Positions 19,961 through 29,845 of a stretch of 64,000 nucleotides of DNA are shown here, piece after piece. Under the pieces are notes generated by a model. The model searched no databases. It had not been told where the DNA came from and saw only the letters and a program-made list of their open reading frames with translations. Numbering within the stretch: position 1 is the first letter of the stretch; each line of letters starts with the position of its first letter. Position numbers and translations under genes: made by a program. Origin of the DNA: Phenylobacterium sp. J367 (GTDB taxonomy: Bacteria > Pseudomonadota > Alphaproteobacteria > Caulobacterales > Caulobacteraceae); the NCBI RefSeq assembly GCF_024699985.1, contig NZ_JAJONA010000001.1, positions 4,656,501 to 4,720,500 on the forward strand, read 5' to 3'.

Positions 19961-20989
19961 CTATCTGTTGAGGCGGTTGATCAGCTGGGCGCGAAGCCTC
20001 CGCGCCTTCATCTCATCGAGCGGGCCAAGCAGGCCCTGGGCGGCCTCCGGCAGGTGCGACGCCGCGGCGTCGCTCGGCCCGAAGACGTAGTAGTCGAAGA
20101 GCGCCCTCCACCCGGCCTTCTCGTGCTCGGGCCGGTCGCGCAGGCTCAGCAGGGCATGCAGAAGGGTGGTCTGGGGCGTGTCGACGAAGCCGGGCGACGG
20201 GTTCCACCAGTAGTTCACGAGCGCGTTGAACGGCTCCAGGGCTTCGACCTCGTGCCACCAGAGCGCCGGATAGACGAGGACGTCGCCGGGTTCGAGGTCG
20301 GCCACCTGGGCGCGGGCGAGCGCGTCGCGGACCCGCGGGAAGCGCTCGAAGTCCGGGTCGCGCAGGTCGACGGTCGTCACCACCTGGCCGCCCGGCGTCG
20401 GCTCCAGCGGGCCCGGATAGAGGTTCGCCACCTGGTCCGGCGGGAAGAGCGTGAAGCGCCGGCGGCCGACCACGCAGCAGGCGATGTTGTTCGACATGTC
20501 GTAGTGCGCCGCCGCGGTCGTGCGGTTGCCGATCCAGATGCTGACCAGCGGGTCGCGGCCGCCGAAGGCCGCGGGGTCCAGGCCGAGGTCGTTCTCCGCC
20601 CGGAAGCCCGGCAGGTAGCCGTCGAGATCGGTGGAGCCGATGTAGAGCGAGGGCGCATCCCCGTCGTCCGGCGTCGCGGCCATGCGGTCCAGGAACGCCG
20701 ACAGCCCGACGCGCTCGGCGCGGAAGTTCAGGCGCGTCAGGGTGTCGTCGTAGAAGAACCGCCCGCCGATCTCCGGCCCGCCGGTGTAGCCCACGACCGG
20801 TTCGCCGCCGTCGAAGGCCTTGAGGTAGGCGATGGCTGCGCCGGGGGACTGCAGGCCCTGGCGGACCAGCGGCCAGTCGGCGACCATCCCCTTGAACACC
20901 ATGGGCCGCTGGCCTTCGAGGATCTCGTCGAAGGGGATCGCGTCCGGCGTGACGCCGCGGACCTCTTCGACGGGCCGGGGGACCGCCAT
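19961..20989 (-). CDS. Cupin-like (JmjC-type) Fe(II)/2-oxoglutarate dioxygenase
   Basis: This 342-residue protein of the Cupin_8 / Pass1-related family has HYD at 162-164 and the distal His246 in YPALWWHEVEAL, giving the HxD...H iron triad of 2-oxoglutarate hydroxylases. The family hydroxylates protein or tRNA side chains; the target here is unknown. Its ATG overlaps the SapC stop by one base (TGATG at 20987-20991), so it is coupled to sapC. Both halogenases follow it. The same set is widespread in TBDR-linked carbohydrate loci. Confidence 0.9.
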   Translation of the reverse strand: MAVPRPVEEVRGVTPDAIPFDEILEGQRPMVFKGMVADWPLVRQGLQSPGAAIAYLKAFDGGEPVVGYTGGPEIGGRFFYDDTLTRLNFRAERVGLSAFLDRMAATPDDGDAPSLYIGSTDLDGYLPGFRAENDLGLDPAAFGGRDPLVSIWIGNRTTAAAHYDMSNNIACCVVGRRRFTLFPPDQVANLYPGPLEPTPGGQVVTTVDLRDPDFERFPRVRDALARAQVADLEPGDVLVYPALWWHEVEALEPFNALVNYWWNPSPGFVDTPQTTLLHALLSLRDRPEHEKAGWRALFDYYVFGPSDAAASHLPEAAQGLLGPLDEMKARRLRAQLINRLNR

Positions 20990-21696
20990 CAGGCCGCCGC
21001 CAGCCGGCGGCGCTTGGCGTCGATCAGGTCGGGCATGTTGCCGAGCGAGGCCGCGACCATGTGGGCGGCGCGAAGCGCCCCTGTCCTGTGCAGCCGCTCG
21101 AGGTCCTCCCCGCCCAGCGCCGCCAGGCGGTTCTGGCCGATCGTGAAGAGGCCGGGCAGCGCATACTCGCGGCCGTCGCCCAGGGTCGCCTGCACGTCGA
21201 CCGCCTCGATCAGGTCCGCGTCCTCCAGCGCCTTGAAGAACGGCCGGCTGACCTCCAGGCCGTCATAGATCAGGCCCATCAGGCGCGCGACGTGCTGCAG
21301 ATAGGGCGAGTTGCCGCCGGCCGGAAGAAAGAGCGCCTCGCCTTCCGTCGCGCTGACCCTCGGGTGGTCGAGGTCGATGTGCAGCATGGGCTCCCCGCTC
21401 GACTGCATGGCGATGGAGAACGGTCCCCGCTGCTGGACGGCGGGCACGTAGCGGGCGTTCCAGCCGCCACCCGAAAGAAAGAGGTTCTCGTCGCGGTCGA
21501 GGCCCAGCAGGGCGACGGCCTGCAACTCGCCGTTGGCGTCACGGCGGAAGAAGATCGGATACTCGCGCTGCACCGCCTCGAATTCGGTGGGCAGCACCAG
21601 CACCTGGTTCACGCTGTCGCCGAACTCCGGCCCGTGCCGGGCGATCACGCGCAGGTCCGCGTGGTCGACGTTGTTGAGCAGTACTCTGTTCGTCAT
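20989..21696 (-). CDS. SapC family protein
   Basis: This 235-residue protein matches the SapC family: VLPTEFEAVQREYPIFF near the N-terminus, FLSGGGWNARYVPA and GPFSIAMQSSG in the middle, and a GLFTIGQNRLAAL C-terminal segment. The name comes from a Campylobacter S-layer secretion gene, but the alphaproteobacterial proteins are small, lack transport features and are of unproven function. It begins 84 bases after TBDR2 ends and is coupled to the dioxygenase. Confidence 0.9.
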   Translation of the reverse strand: MTNRVLLNNVDHADLRVIARHGPEFGDSVNQVLVLPTEFEAVQREYPIFFRRDANGELQAVALLGLDRDENLFLSGGGWNARYVPAVQQRGPFSIAMQSSGEPMLHIDLDHPRVSATEGEALFLPAGGNSPYLQHVARLMGLIYDGLEVSRPFFKALEDADLIEAVDVQATLGDGREYALPGLFTIGQNRLAALGGEDLERLHRTGALRAAHMVAASLGNMPDLIDAKRRRLAAA

Positions 21697-21780
21697 GTCC
21701 GCCTTCCGGCCGACCGGAGCGACGAAGGAGGCCGCTGCGAGCAGCGACCTCCCCCGATCCTATCCAGCTCTGAAGTCAGG

Positions 21781-24700
21781 CTAGAACTTGTAGCGCAGGC
21801 CGAGAAGGTACCTGGAGTCCAACTCCTGGGCGAACCAGATCTGGTTCTCGTCGCGGGCGTAGGTCCGGACGCTTTCCTCCAGGATGTTGATCCCTTCCAG
21901 CGACACCGCGAACTGGTCGTTGATGTCGTAGGAGACGCTGAAGTCGACCTGGTCGAACGGCGCCACGAACACGGGGTTGCGCGAGCCGCCGCGGTTCAGG
22001 GCCGACAGGTACTCGTCGCGCCAGTTCCAGGTCAGCCGGGCCGAGATGCCGTACTTCTCGTAGATCAGCGTCACGTTGGCCGTGTCGCTGAGCCCGAGCA
22101 GGGCGAACTGGTCCTGGCTGGGATTGGACGCGATGTTGAACCCGACGTCGCCGTCCACATAGGTGTAGGCCGCCTGCACCCCCGAAGCCGGTGTCGCCGA
22201 AGAAGTGGGTGCCCATCAGCTCGAAGCCGTAGATCTTGGCTTCCTGGTTGTTCACCGGCTGGGACACCTGGAAGGTCATCAGCGGATCCTGGCCGTTGGG
22301 CGCGATGTCCACCGCCGCGAGGATCTGGTCGACGAAGCCCTGGTTGAGATCGCCCAAGGTCCCGCCCGGACCGGCGGTCCGGTTGGCCTGGAAGATCGCC
22401 TGGGCCGCGGCCACGGAGCCCGTCTGGATGATCAGGGCCGTGGCCGTGAACAGGTTTACGTCCGTCCGGTCGGCGCCCACGTTGTTCAGCAGGGTGACAG
22501 CGTCGCCGGAGCGGGTGCCCGCCTGGCCGGAGCTCGGGTCACGCAGGCCGAACAGGTTCCGGCTCGAGGTCCCGGTCCCGACGAAGTTCTTGACCCGCTT
22601 CTCGAACACCGCCGCCGACACGAAGCTTCCCGGCTTGTAGTACCACTCGATCGAGAGGTCGAAGTTGTCCGAGATCAGCGGCTCCAGGTCCGGGTTGCCG
22701 GAGGTGCCGAGCGGGATGGCGCCGTTGGCGATCGGCCGGTTCGGCGCCCCAGCCGTCTGGGCGGCGAACAGGTTGCCGAAGTCAGGCCGTGCGATCGTCC
22801 GGCTGAAGGACGCCCGCGCCGTCACGTCCTCCATGAGCTCGATATTGAAGTCGAGGGCCGGCAGCAGGTTGTTGTACTTGCCGCTGCCTTCGACCGGCAG
22901 GTAGGTGCTCGACGTGTCGATCCGGAAGTCGTTGTCCGCCGTCCACACCACCGCGGACGGGGTGCGGATCGCCGAGACCGAGTCGACGTCGGTCCATTCG
23001 TACCGGACGCCGGCGAGCATGCTGGCCCGACGGCCTGCCAGTTCGCCCTTCCAGGTCACCTGGCCGTAGACCGAGAGGATGTCCTCGTTCACGGCATTCT
23101 GGTTCTGGCCGGTGACGCCGACCGCGTTGCCGCGCGCGACATAGACCGGCGACAGCGCCTCATAGAGGTCGATGGCGTTGGCCCGGAAGGCCACGAGGCC
23201 GGGTCCGCTCTGCTTCGGATCGAAGTTGTTGAACGAGCAGGCGAGGCAGAACTCGCTGATCAGGTTGCCCGCGTACTGCGACACGTCACGCGGGTTGGAG
23301 ATGCCCCACGACCCCAGGTCCTGCTGGGTGTTGATGTTGGACTGCTCCATCTCCGACTTGCGCCAGTTCACGCCGGCGTCGAAGCGGCTGCCGTTGTCGT
23401 CGAGGTCCCAGGTGATATCGCCGCGGAACTCGGTGATGTCCTGGCTCTGCCACTGGGCGGAGGTCCGGGCAACCTGGCTGCCCAGGTCGCCGGCGTCGAG
23501 ACGGCCGTTGCCGTTGCCGCGCGGGGCGGCGTCGTTGATCGTGCTGGCCTGGACCGGGATCTTCCCGGTGAAGTCCACCGAGTGGGACGAGATGATCGGC
23601 GCGCCGATCGAGACCATGGTCGAGCTGGCCCCGTTCCGGCCGCCCGGCTTGCTCTCGGCCTTCGACTTGTGGCCGTCGAGCGAGACCCGGAAGGTGTCGG
23701 AGACTTCCCACAGGCCGTTCAGGGCGAAGGACTGCAGGGTGTCGGTGTTGGCCCGATACTGCTGCTCGTAGCCGACGTCCTTGGTGCCGCTCAGCGTCTC
23801 ACGCAGGAAGGTGGCGGTGGAGACGATCGGGTTGCCGTCGAAGGTCACCTGGTCGAAGGGGCGGTTGAACCAGTTGGTCTGGTCGCTGCGCTCTTCGAAC
23901 GCCTTGTTCTTCGCATAGAGGGCGTCGGCCGTGATGGTGAGCGTCTCCATCGGACGCCACTGCACGCTGGCCTGGCCGTTCAGGCGCTCCCGCTCCCCCT
24001 TCCGAGAAGTGGTAGCGGCTGTCGTTCGGGATCGCGACCAGGGTCGACGGGCTGGCCGGCGCGCCGGTGATCTGGGTCGAGTTGTTGTTCCGGACGAAGC
24101 CGTTCGACGGGTTGATGAAGTCCGCGTAGGTGCGGATGTTCCAGTCGTTCTGGGTGGCGCTGCGGGTCGTGTAGTTCCGCTTCTGGTAGCTGCCGAACAC
24201 GGTGACGCCGAAGGCCTCGTTGTCAGCCACCCAGTTCACCAGGCCGGACAGTTCCGGCGTGATCTTGTCGGCGTCTTCCAGGCTCTCCTCGACGCTCGTG
24301 TCGTAGGCGGCCTTGACGCCGAGGCTGCCGGACAGGCCGGCGCCGGCCTCGAACGGGCGGCGGGTGTGGACGTTGATGGTGGCGCCGATGCCGCCGGACG
24401 GCACCGAGGCGCGGCCGGTCTTGTAGACCTCCAGCGTGCTCACACCTTCCGAGGCGAGATTGCTGAAGTCGAACGAGCGGCTGGTGCCGCCGGCGAAGTC
24501 GGCGCTGCCGTCGCCGCCCACCGTGACGACGTTGGCGGTCGGCATGGACCGGCCGTTCAGGGTCACGAGGTTGAAGCCGCCGCCGAAGCCGCGGACCGTC
24601 ACCTGCGAACCTTCACCGTTCGTACGGTCGATGGACACGCCCGGGATGCGCTGGAGCGATTCCGCGAGGTTGGTGTCCGGGAATTTGCCGATGTCCTCGG

Positions 24701-24884
24701 CGGCGATCGCATCGACGACCCCGTCGGCCGAGCGCTTGATGTCGATCGACTGCTCGATCGAGGCGCGGATGCCGGTGACGATGACTTCTTCGACTTCCTG
24801 TGCGGCCGTCGGGCCAGCGGCGAAGAAGGCGGCTGACAAGGCGACAAACGACGCAGACGTGCGCAAGCGGTGACGCCGCTTCAT
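21781..24884 (-). CDS. TonB-dependent receptor 2, large glycan-utilisation type (two frameshifts)
   Basis: Corrected length is 1033 residues. It has a signal peptide ending PTAAQ, then VEEVIVTGIRASIEQSIDIK, DAIAAEDIGKFPDTNLAESL and VRGFGGGFNLVTLNGR, the exact style of the approximately 1000-residue receptors that import oligosaccharides in Caulobacter and Xanthomonas. The barrel ends LGLRYKF. The frame breaks at 23995-23999 and 22179-22183, each with one extra C. It heads the run SapC, dioxygenase, halogenases, and is preceded by the GH3 gene. A LacI-type operator-like site lies about 115 bases upstream of the start. Confidence 0.93.
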
Positions 24885-24998
24885 GGCTGATCCCCCTAAG
24901 GATTCGGGCGCGAGATGGACTTGGCTTCTTTTTGCACTGCAACATCCTCGTCGTTCGAATACTGAATTCGAACGTCCAGGATGCTCTATCTCTGACTA

Positions 24999-25012
24999 TG
25001 GTAGCGATATCA
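24999..25012. promoter_or_regulatory. LacI/GalR-type operator-like site upstream of TBDR2
   Basis: TGGTAGCGATATCA is an imperfect dyad centred on CG, with the TAnCGnTA core usual for LacI-family regulators; 10 of its 14 positions are symmetric. It lies in an AT-richer 262-base gap (24885-25146) that otherwise shows no gene. Which regulator binds is unknown; a LacI gene is at 39132. Confidence 0.5.
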
Positions 25013-25146
25013 TCCGTCCTCCGATTTAGTCAAGCTGGGTTCATGGTTTTTTGACAACGCTGACATTTATCAGGGGTTTAGGCGGTCGCCGGGGCCCTGG
25101 TGACGCGAACTTTTGACTCGAACGTCGAAACTTTCAGGACGGCGGA

Positions 25147-27645
25147 TCATGGGCACACCGCATCGTTCTGATTGGGGGCGAGCCGCAGCTCGGACACCGA
25201 AAGGCCAAGCCGGGCGGCCGCTGCGATCGAGACGGGAGCGGTGACCTGGGTCAGGTCCTCGCCGTCCTTGCGGAAACAGGCGAGCTTGACCTTCACGGTC
25301 CTCCACTCGCCCGGCGCGGCCTTCGCGAGCTCGCCGTCAAGGCTGACCATGGACTTGCCGAGACCGAGCCGGACGGGGCCCGCGGGCTTCTGGTCCAGGC
25401 GGTAGGTGACGGAGAGCGTCATGTCGCCGTTGGCCTGGCGGCTGAGATCGACCGGCGGTCCGTCGACCACGGCCTGGGCGGGGCCGGTCCAGGTGAAGCC
25501 CCGCCCGGCGCCCCTGTACGCCGCCGGCGTCCACGAGCGCGACGGAGAGCGCCCCGCCCGGGCTCCGGGCGTCGCCCGCCCCGGCTTCGGTCGCCCCGCC
25601 GCCGTCGCGCAGCGAGAGTTTCCATGGTTCGGCCATCTTGCCGGCGATCAGGTAGCGGTCGGGGTTGGCCAGCGCATTGGTGACGCCGGAAACCTCGGAG
25701 AGCGCGGCCACGGTGCGCCTGTCGCCATAGGTCAGGCCGTAGCCGTAGGCGAACAGCGGGTCGTAGCCCTTGTCGCCCCGGTTCAGGACGTACTGGTCGG
25801 CGCGCTTCGGCCAGGAGTAGGAGAGCTTGCCCCGGAAGTCGTGGCGGGCCTTGCCGGCCGCGTCGCCAATCAGGACGTCGGCCACGCCGCCGCCCTCCGT
25901 CCCCGGCAGCCAGGCGGCCACGAAGGCGTCGGCGGCGTTGATCTCCGGGTTGGTCCAGAGCGGCCGGCCCGACAGGAAGACCGCCACCACCGGAACCCGC
26001 TGCCCCTTCAGCTTCCTGAGCAGGGCGAGGTCGGACTTGTCGGCGGGCTTGTATTCCAGGTTCGGCCGGTCGCCGAGGAATTCGGCGTAGGGGTCCTCGC
26101 CGAAGACGACGATGGCCACGTCGGGCCTGGCGGTGAAGCTGCCGTCGGGGCTCAGCTCGGCCTTGCCGCCGCCGGCCTCGACGGCCGCCTTCACGCCGCC
26201 CCAGATCGACTGTGAATTCGGGAAGTCGCCAGGCTTGTTGCCGGTGCCCTGCCACGACAGCGTCCAGCCGCCCGACTGCTTGGCGACATTGTCGGCCCCG
26301 TCGCCGGCCACCAGCACCCGGGCCGAGCCGCGCACGGGCAGCACGCCCCCGTTGTTCTTCAGAAGCACCAGGGACTTGCGGACCGCCTCGCGGGCGACCG
26401 CGCGGTGCTCGGGCGCGCCGATCAGCTCGAGCCTGCCCTCCAGCGGCCGCTCGCCGAACACGCCCGTCTTGACCTTCACCCTCAGGATCCGGCGGACCGC
26501 GTCGTCCAGACGGGCCATGGGGATCTCGCCCGAGCGGACCTGGGCCAGGGTGTTGCGGTAGATGCCCTTCCAGCTATCGGGTGCCATCAGCATGTCGATG
26601 CCGGCGTTGATCGCCTGGGGGCAGCTCTCGTTGGTGCAGCCGGCCACCTGGCCGTGGGCGTTCCAGTCGGAGACCACAAAGCCGTCGAAGCCCATCCGGC
26701 CCTTGAGCACGTCGGTGAGCAGGCTCTTGTTGCCGTGGTTCTTCACGCCCTGCCAGGACGAGAAGGACGCCATCACCGTCATCACCCCGGCGTCGATCGC
26801 CGCGACGTAGCCGGGGGCGTGGATCCGGGCGAGCTCGGCGTCAGTATCCTTGTTGTCGCCCTGGTCCTTGCCGTTCTCGGTGCCGCCGTCGCCCAGGAAG
26901 TGCTTGGCCGAGCCGGCCACATGGCCGGACTTGAGCGCGGGCCACCGGTCCGGCGTCCCCCTGGAGCCCGCGGACGAGCTCGCCGGCGTAGGCCGCGGCC
27001 ACCTCGGGATCCTCGGCGTAGCCCTCGTAGGTGCGGCCCCAGCGGTCGTCGCGGACCACGGCCACGGTCGGACCGAAGGCCCAGTCGATGCCGACCGCGG
27101 CGGTCTCCCTTCGCGGTCACGTCGCCGATCCGGCGGATCAGGTCTGGATCGCGCGCCGCGCCCAGGCCGATGTTGTGCGGGAAGACCACCGCGCCGATGA
27201 CGTTGTTGTTCCCGTGCACGGCGTCGACGCCGAAGATCACCGGGATCGGCGTGCGGCCGGGCTTCGGCTCCAGCGAGACGGCGCGGAAGGCGCGCGACGT
27301 GGCGAGCCAGGGGCCGGCGGGCGAGCGGTCGGGCGCGCCGGTCGGCGGGCTGTCGCCGCCGGCCAGGATCGAGCCCAGGGGATACTCACGCAGGTCCTCG
27401 GGCTTCACCGTGGACAGGTCGGCCTGGATCAGCTGACCGACCTTCTCCTCGAGCGTCATGCGGCGCATCAGGTCGGTGACGAAGGCCTCGGTCGTGGGGT
27501 TCACGAGGCCGACGCTTTGGGCCTTCGGGAACACCTCGGGGCGCGCCACGCCGGGGGTCTGGGCATGCGCCGGCGCCGCGAGCAAGGCCGCGGCGGCCAC
27601 GCCCGCCAGGGCGCGAGCCTGCAGGGATGTGCGGCGCCCCCTCAT
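25147..27645 (-). CDS. Glycoside hydrolase family 3 beta-glucosidase, secreted (three frameshifts)
   Basis: Corrected length is about 831 residues. A signal peptide ends APAHAQ. The TIM-barrel domain contains KHFLGDGGTENGKDQG and the nucleophile segment GFDGFVVSDWNAHG (Asp of SDW). It is followed by the alpha/beta sandwich (VREAVRKSLVLLKNN, FGEDPYAEFLGDRP) and a C-terminal ExoP-type galactose-binding-like domain. This is the layout of exo-1,3/1,4-beta-glucosidases that trim oligosaccharides in the periplasm or outside. Frames break at 27107-27109, 26957-26961 and 25511-25514 (one extra base each). It lies upstream of TBDR2 on the same strand. Confidence 0.92.
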
Positions 27646-27824
27646 GCCCGGTCAGGCGAGGAAGAAGGAGGACGCGGCGATGGGCACGCCGCGCCAGTCA
27701 GGGGAAGGGAAGAAAGCGGACGCACAGGCGTCACGGCGGCCGCGAGGCAGGCTCATCTGGTCGTCTCCTCCCGGCCATCGTTCGCGCGTGGCCGCTGTTA
27801 TGCGAACAGCAGACTGCGAGTGAC

Positions 27825-27838
27825 TGATAACGCTGTCA
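27825..27838. promoter_or_regulatory. LacI-type operator-like site 1 upstream of the GH3 gene
   Basis: TGATAACGCTGTCA is an imperfect dyad around CG, 180 bases before the GH3 start in the 235-base gap 27646-27880. Its spacing to the second site (27846-27859) is 21 bases centre to centre, two helical turns, which would place two dimers on the same face. Confidence 0.45.
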
Positions 27839-27845
27839 ACGGAAA

Positions 27846-27859
27846 AGTTAGCGGTAACA
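27846..27859. promoter_or_regulatory. LacI-type operator-like site 2 upstream of the GH3 gene
   Basis: On the minus strand this reads TGTTACCGCTAACT, a near-symmetric TTAnCGnTAA core around CG. It resembles the site before TBDR2 and supports common control of GH3 and TBDR2. Confidence 0.5.
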
Positions 27860-27880
27860 TGATGCCGAGCGTTGGGACGC

Positions 27881-29293
27881 CTAACCGCCAAGTCTGAAGG
27901 GCACGCTCCGGCGTTCGTGGCGCGGGACGCTCAGGGGCCGGTCCACCGGCGGGAAGGCCCGCTGGGCGCAGTCGTCGCGTTCGCAGATCCGGCAGCTCAC
28001 CCCGATCGGGGTCGCCGGACCCTTCAGGTCCACGCCGGCCGAATAGACCAGTTCGTGGGCGTGCTCGACCTCGCAGCCGAAACCCAGGACGTAGCGCCGG
28101 TCGGGCTCCAGGTAGCTCTCCGACCGCTTCACCACCGCCCGCGCCACGCACAGGTAGCGGACCCCGTCCGGCATCTCGGCGAGCTGCACCAGGAAGCGCT
28201 CCGGCGCGCTCACCGCCTCGTGGACGTTCCACAAGGGGCAGGCCCCGCCGAACCGCGCGAAGCGGAAGCGGGTCGCGCTGTGCCGCTTGGTGATGTTCCC
28301 CGCGAAGTCCAGGCGCACGAAGTAGAGCGGCACGCCCCGCGCCCCGGGCCGCTGCAGATTGCTGAGACGGTGGCAGACCTGCTCCAGGCTCGCGCCGAAC
28401 TGGGCGGCCAGTTGTTCCACGTCGTGCCGGCGCGCGCGGGCCTGGGCCGCGAACCGGGCGTAGGGCATCAGCAAGGCGCCGGCCGCGTAGTTGCCGAGAC
28501 CCATCCGGCAGACGTCGGCCGCCTCGCGGCTGCGGAAGCGCGCCGCCTCCAGCTCCCGCTCGATCAGGTCGGCCAGAACGGTCGAGGCCACGTGATAGGC
28601 CATCTGGAACGCCCGCGTGGCCGCCGGCTGAACCGCGTTGAGGCTGAGCACGCGGGTCGCGGGGTCGTAGCGGCGCATGACGTCGCCGGCGCTGTCGTAG
28701 CGGACGTTGACGCCCAGGCGCTCGCGCAGGTGCATCTCCAGCAGCATGTCGGACGCGCGGCCGTCCTGGATGCCGATCTCCTGGGCGAGCTCCTCGGCCG
28801 CCCGGTCGATCGCGTCGATGTAGTTGTCCTTGAAGTGGAAGAAGTCGCGGACCTCCTCGTAGGGCAGCAGCGGGCTCGTCCCCGTGGCCTCGTCGAGGGC
28901 GACGGCCTGTTCGGCCAGCTTCAGGCGTTCGTTCAGGCTGTGGTTGTCGCGGTGCAGGTCGAGGAAGCGGCGGACGAGCGCCGGCGACTGGCGCACCGCC
29001 TGTCGCAGCTCGCTGAGCGCGATCGGAGCCTCCCCTGCCCCGCTCTCGGCGGCGGCCTCCCGGAGGTCGGCGATCAGACGCTGCTCGCCGTCGGCATCGA
29101 AGGTCTCGGGCGGCACGCCGAAGCCGTCGGTCAGGCTCGCCATCACCCGATCAGTCACCGGCCGCTGGTTGGCCTCGATCTGGGAAAGGTAGCTGGGCGA
29201 GATGCCGAGATGCCGGGCGCAGGCCTCGAGGCGCCAGCCGCGCGCCTCACGCAGCGCCCTCACCTGCGGGCCGACGAACAGCTTGTACTTCAT
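27881..29293 (-). CDS. ScfR/RamB-like short-chain acyl transcriptional regulator (XRE + IrrE-type + DUF2083)
   Basis: This intact 470-residue protein has an N-terminal XRE helix-turn-helix (EACARHLGISPSYLSQIEAN), a central IrrE/ImmA-like region without an intact HExxH (the equivalent is AYHVASTVL), and a C-terminal domain with clustered cysteines (CRICERDDC, plus GGACPLWN). This matches the short-chain fatty acyl regulators RamB/MccR/ScfR, which sense acetyl- or propionyl-type metabolites and control the glyoxylate or methylcitrate pathways. No such target gene is adjacent. It is divergent from MerR 2 over 154 bases. Confidence 0.88.
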   Translation of the reverse strand: MKYKLFVGPQVRALREARGWRLEACARHLGISPSYLSQIEANQRPVTDRVMASLTDGFGVPPETFDADGEQRLIADLREAAAESGAGEAPIALSELRQAVRQSPALVRRFLDLHRDNHSLNERLKLAEQAVALDEATGTSPLLPYEEVRDFFHFKDNYIDAIDRAAEELAQEIGIQDGRASDMLLEMHLRERLGVNVRYDSAGDVMRRYDPATRVLSLNAVQPAATRAFQMAYHVASTVLADLIERELEAARFRSREAADVCRMGLGNYAAGALLMPYARFAAQARARRHDVEQLAAQFGASLEQVCHRLSNLQRPGARGVPLYFVRLDFAGNITKRHSATRFRFARFGGACPLWNVHEAVSAPERFLVQLAEMPDGVRYLCVARAVVKRSESYLEPDRRYVLGFGCEVEHAHELVYSAGVDLKGPATPIGVSCRICERDDCAQRAFPPVDRPLSVPRHERRSVPFRLGG

Positions 29294-29447
29294 TTCACAA
29301 CTTCACAAACGACGGTCTGCCGCTCGCCAAGTCTTCGCACGATGTCATTTTGAAACCCCAGAGAAAACCACGGCACATCCCGTGACGTGAGCCCGGCGAG
29401 CCGGGGATCGAGTTTCCTGCGAAGAGTTGTGAAGCGGAGCCAGCGCC

Positions 29448-29845
29448 ATGACGCTCGACAACCTCCACCACCTGCCGAGGCTGGGCCTCTCCAACGCCAT
29501 GCGGGTGTTCGGCATGACCGCCCGGGCGCTGCGGTTCTACGAGGAGAAGGGCCTGATCGAGGCCCGGCGGGACCGCTTCAACGCCCGCTATTACGACCCC
29601 GTGGCGCGCGAGCGGCTGGCGTGGATCGCGCGCCTGCGCCGGGCCAACGTCTCCCTGCCCGACATCGAGGCGGTGCTGAACGCCGAGGACGACGCGGCCC
29701 TCCGCGCCGCCGCCAAGGCCAAGCTCGCCGCCCGCCGCGAGGCGCCCGCAAGGAGCTGGCCGCCGTGGACGAGACCCTCACCGAACTCCAGACCCTGGCG
29801 CCGGCCTCCCAGCCGCGCCGGCTGGTGCGCAGCGCCGGCGTCTAG
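29448..29845 (+). CDS. MerR-family transcriptional regulator 2 (one frameshift)
   Basis: Corrected length is 132 residues. It has the winged helix FGMTARALRFYEEKGLIEA, then ARYYDPVARERLAWIARLR, and a C-terminal coiled coil (RKELAAVDETLTELQTLA). One base is missing at the CCC run 29745-29747, after which the published frame loses the coiled coil. It resembles MerR 1 at 9398 in length and helix sequence. The ATG has GGAG upstream. Its TAG shares CTAG with the convergent amine oxidase. Confidence 0.83.

Noticed and set aside
19379..21268. A 629-residue plus-strand open frame across the halogenase/cupin/SapC genes
   Set aside because: It is the antisense of three recognisable genes, with a Val/Gly/Arg-rich sequence without domains. 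High GC content leaves long empty frames.
22205..24070. A 621-residue plus-strand open frame
   Set aside because: It is antisense to TBDR2, which has full receptor motifs on the other strand.
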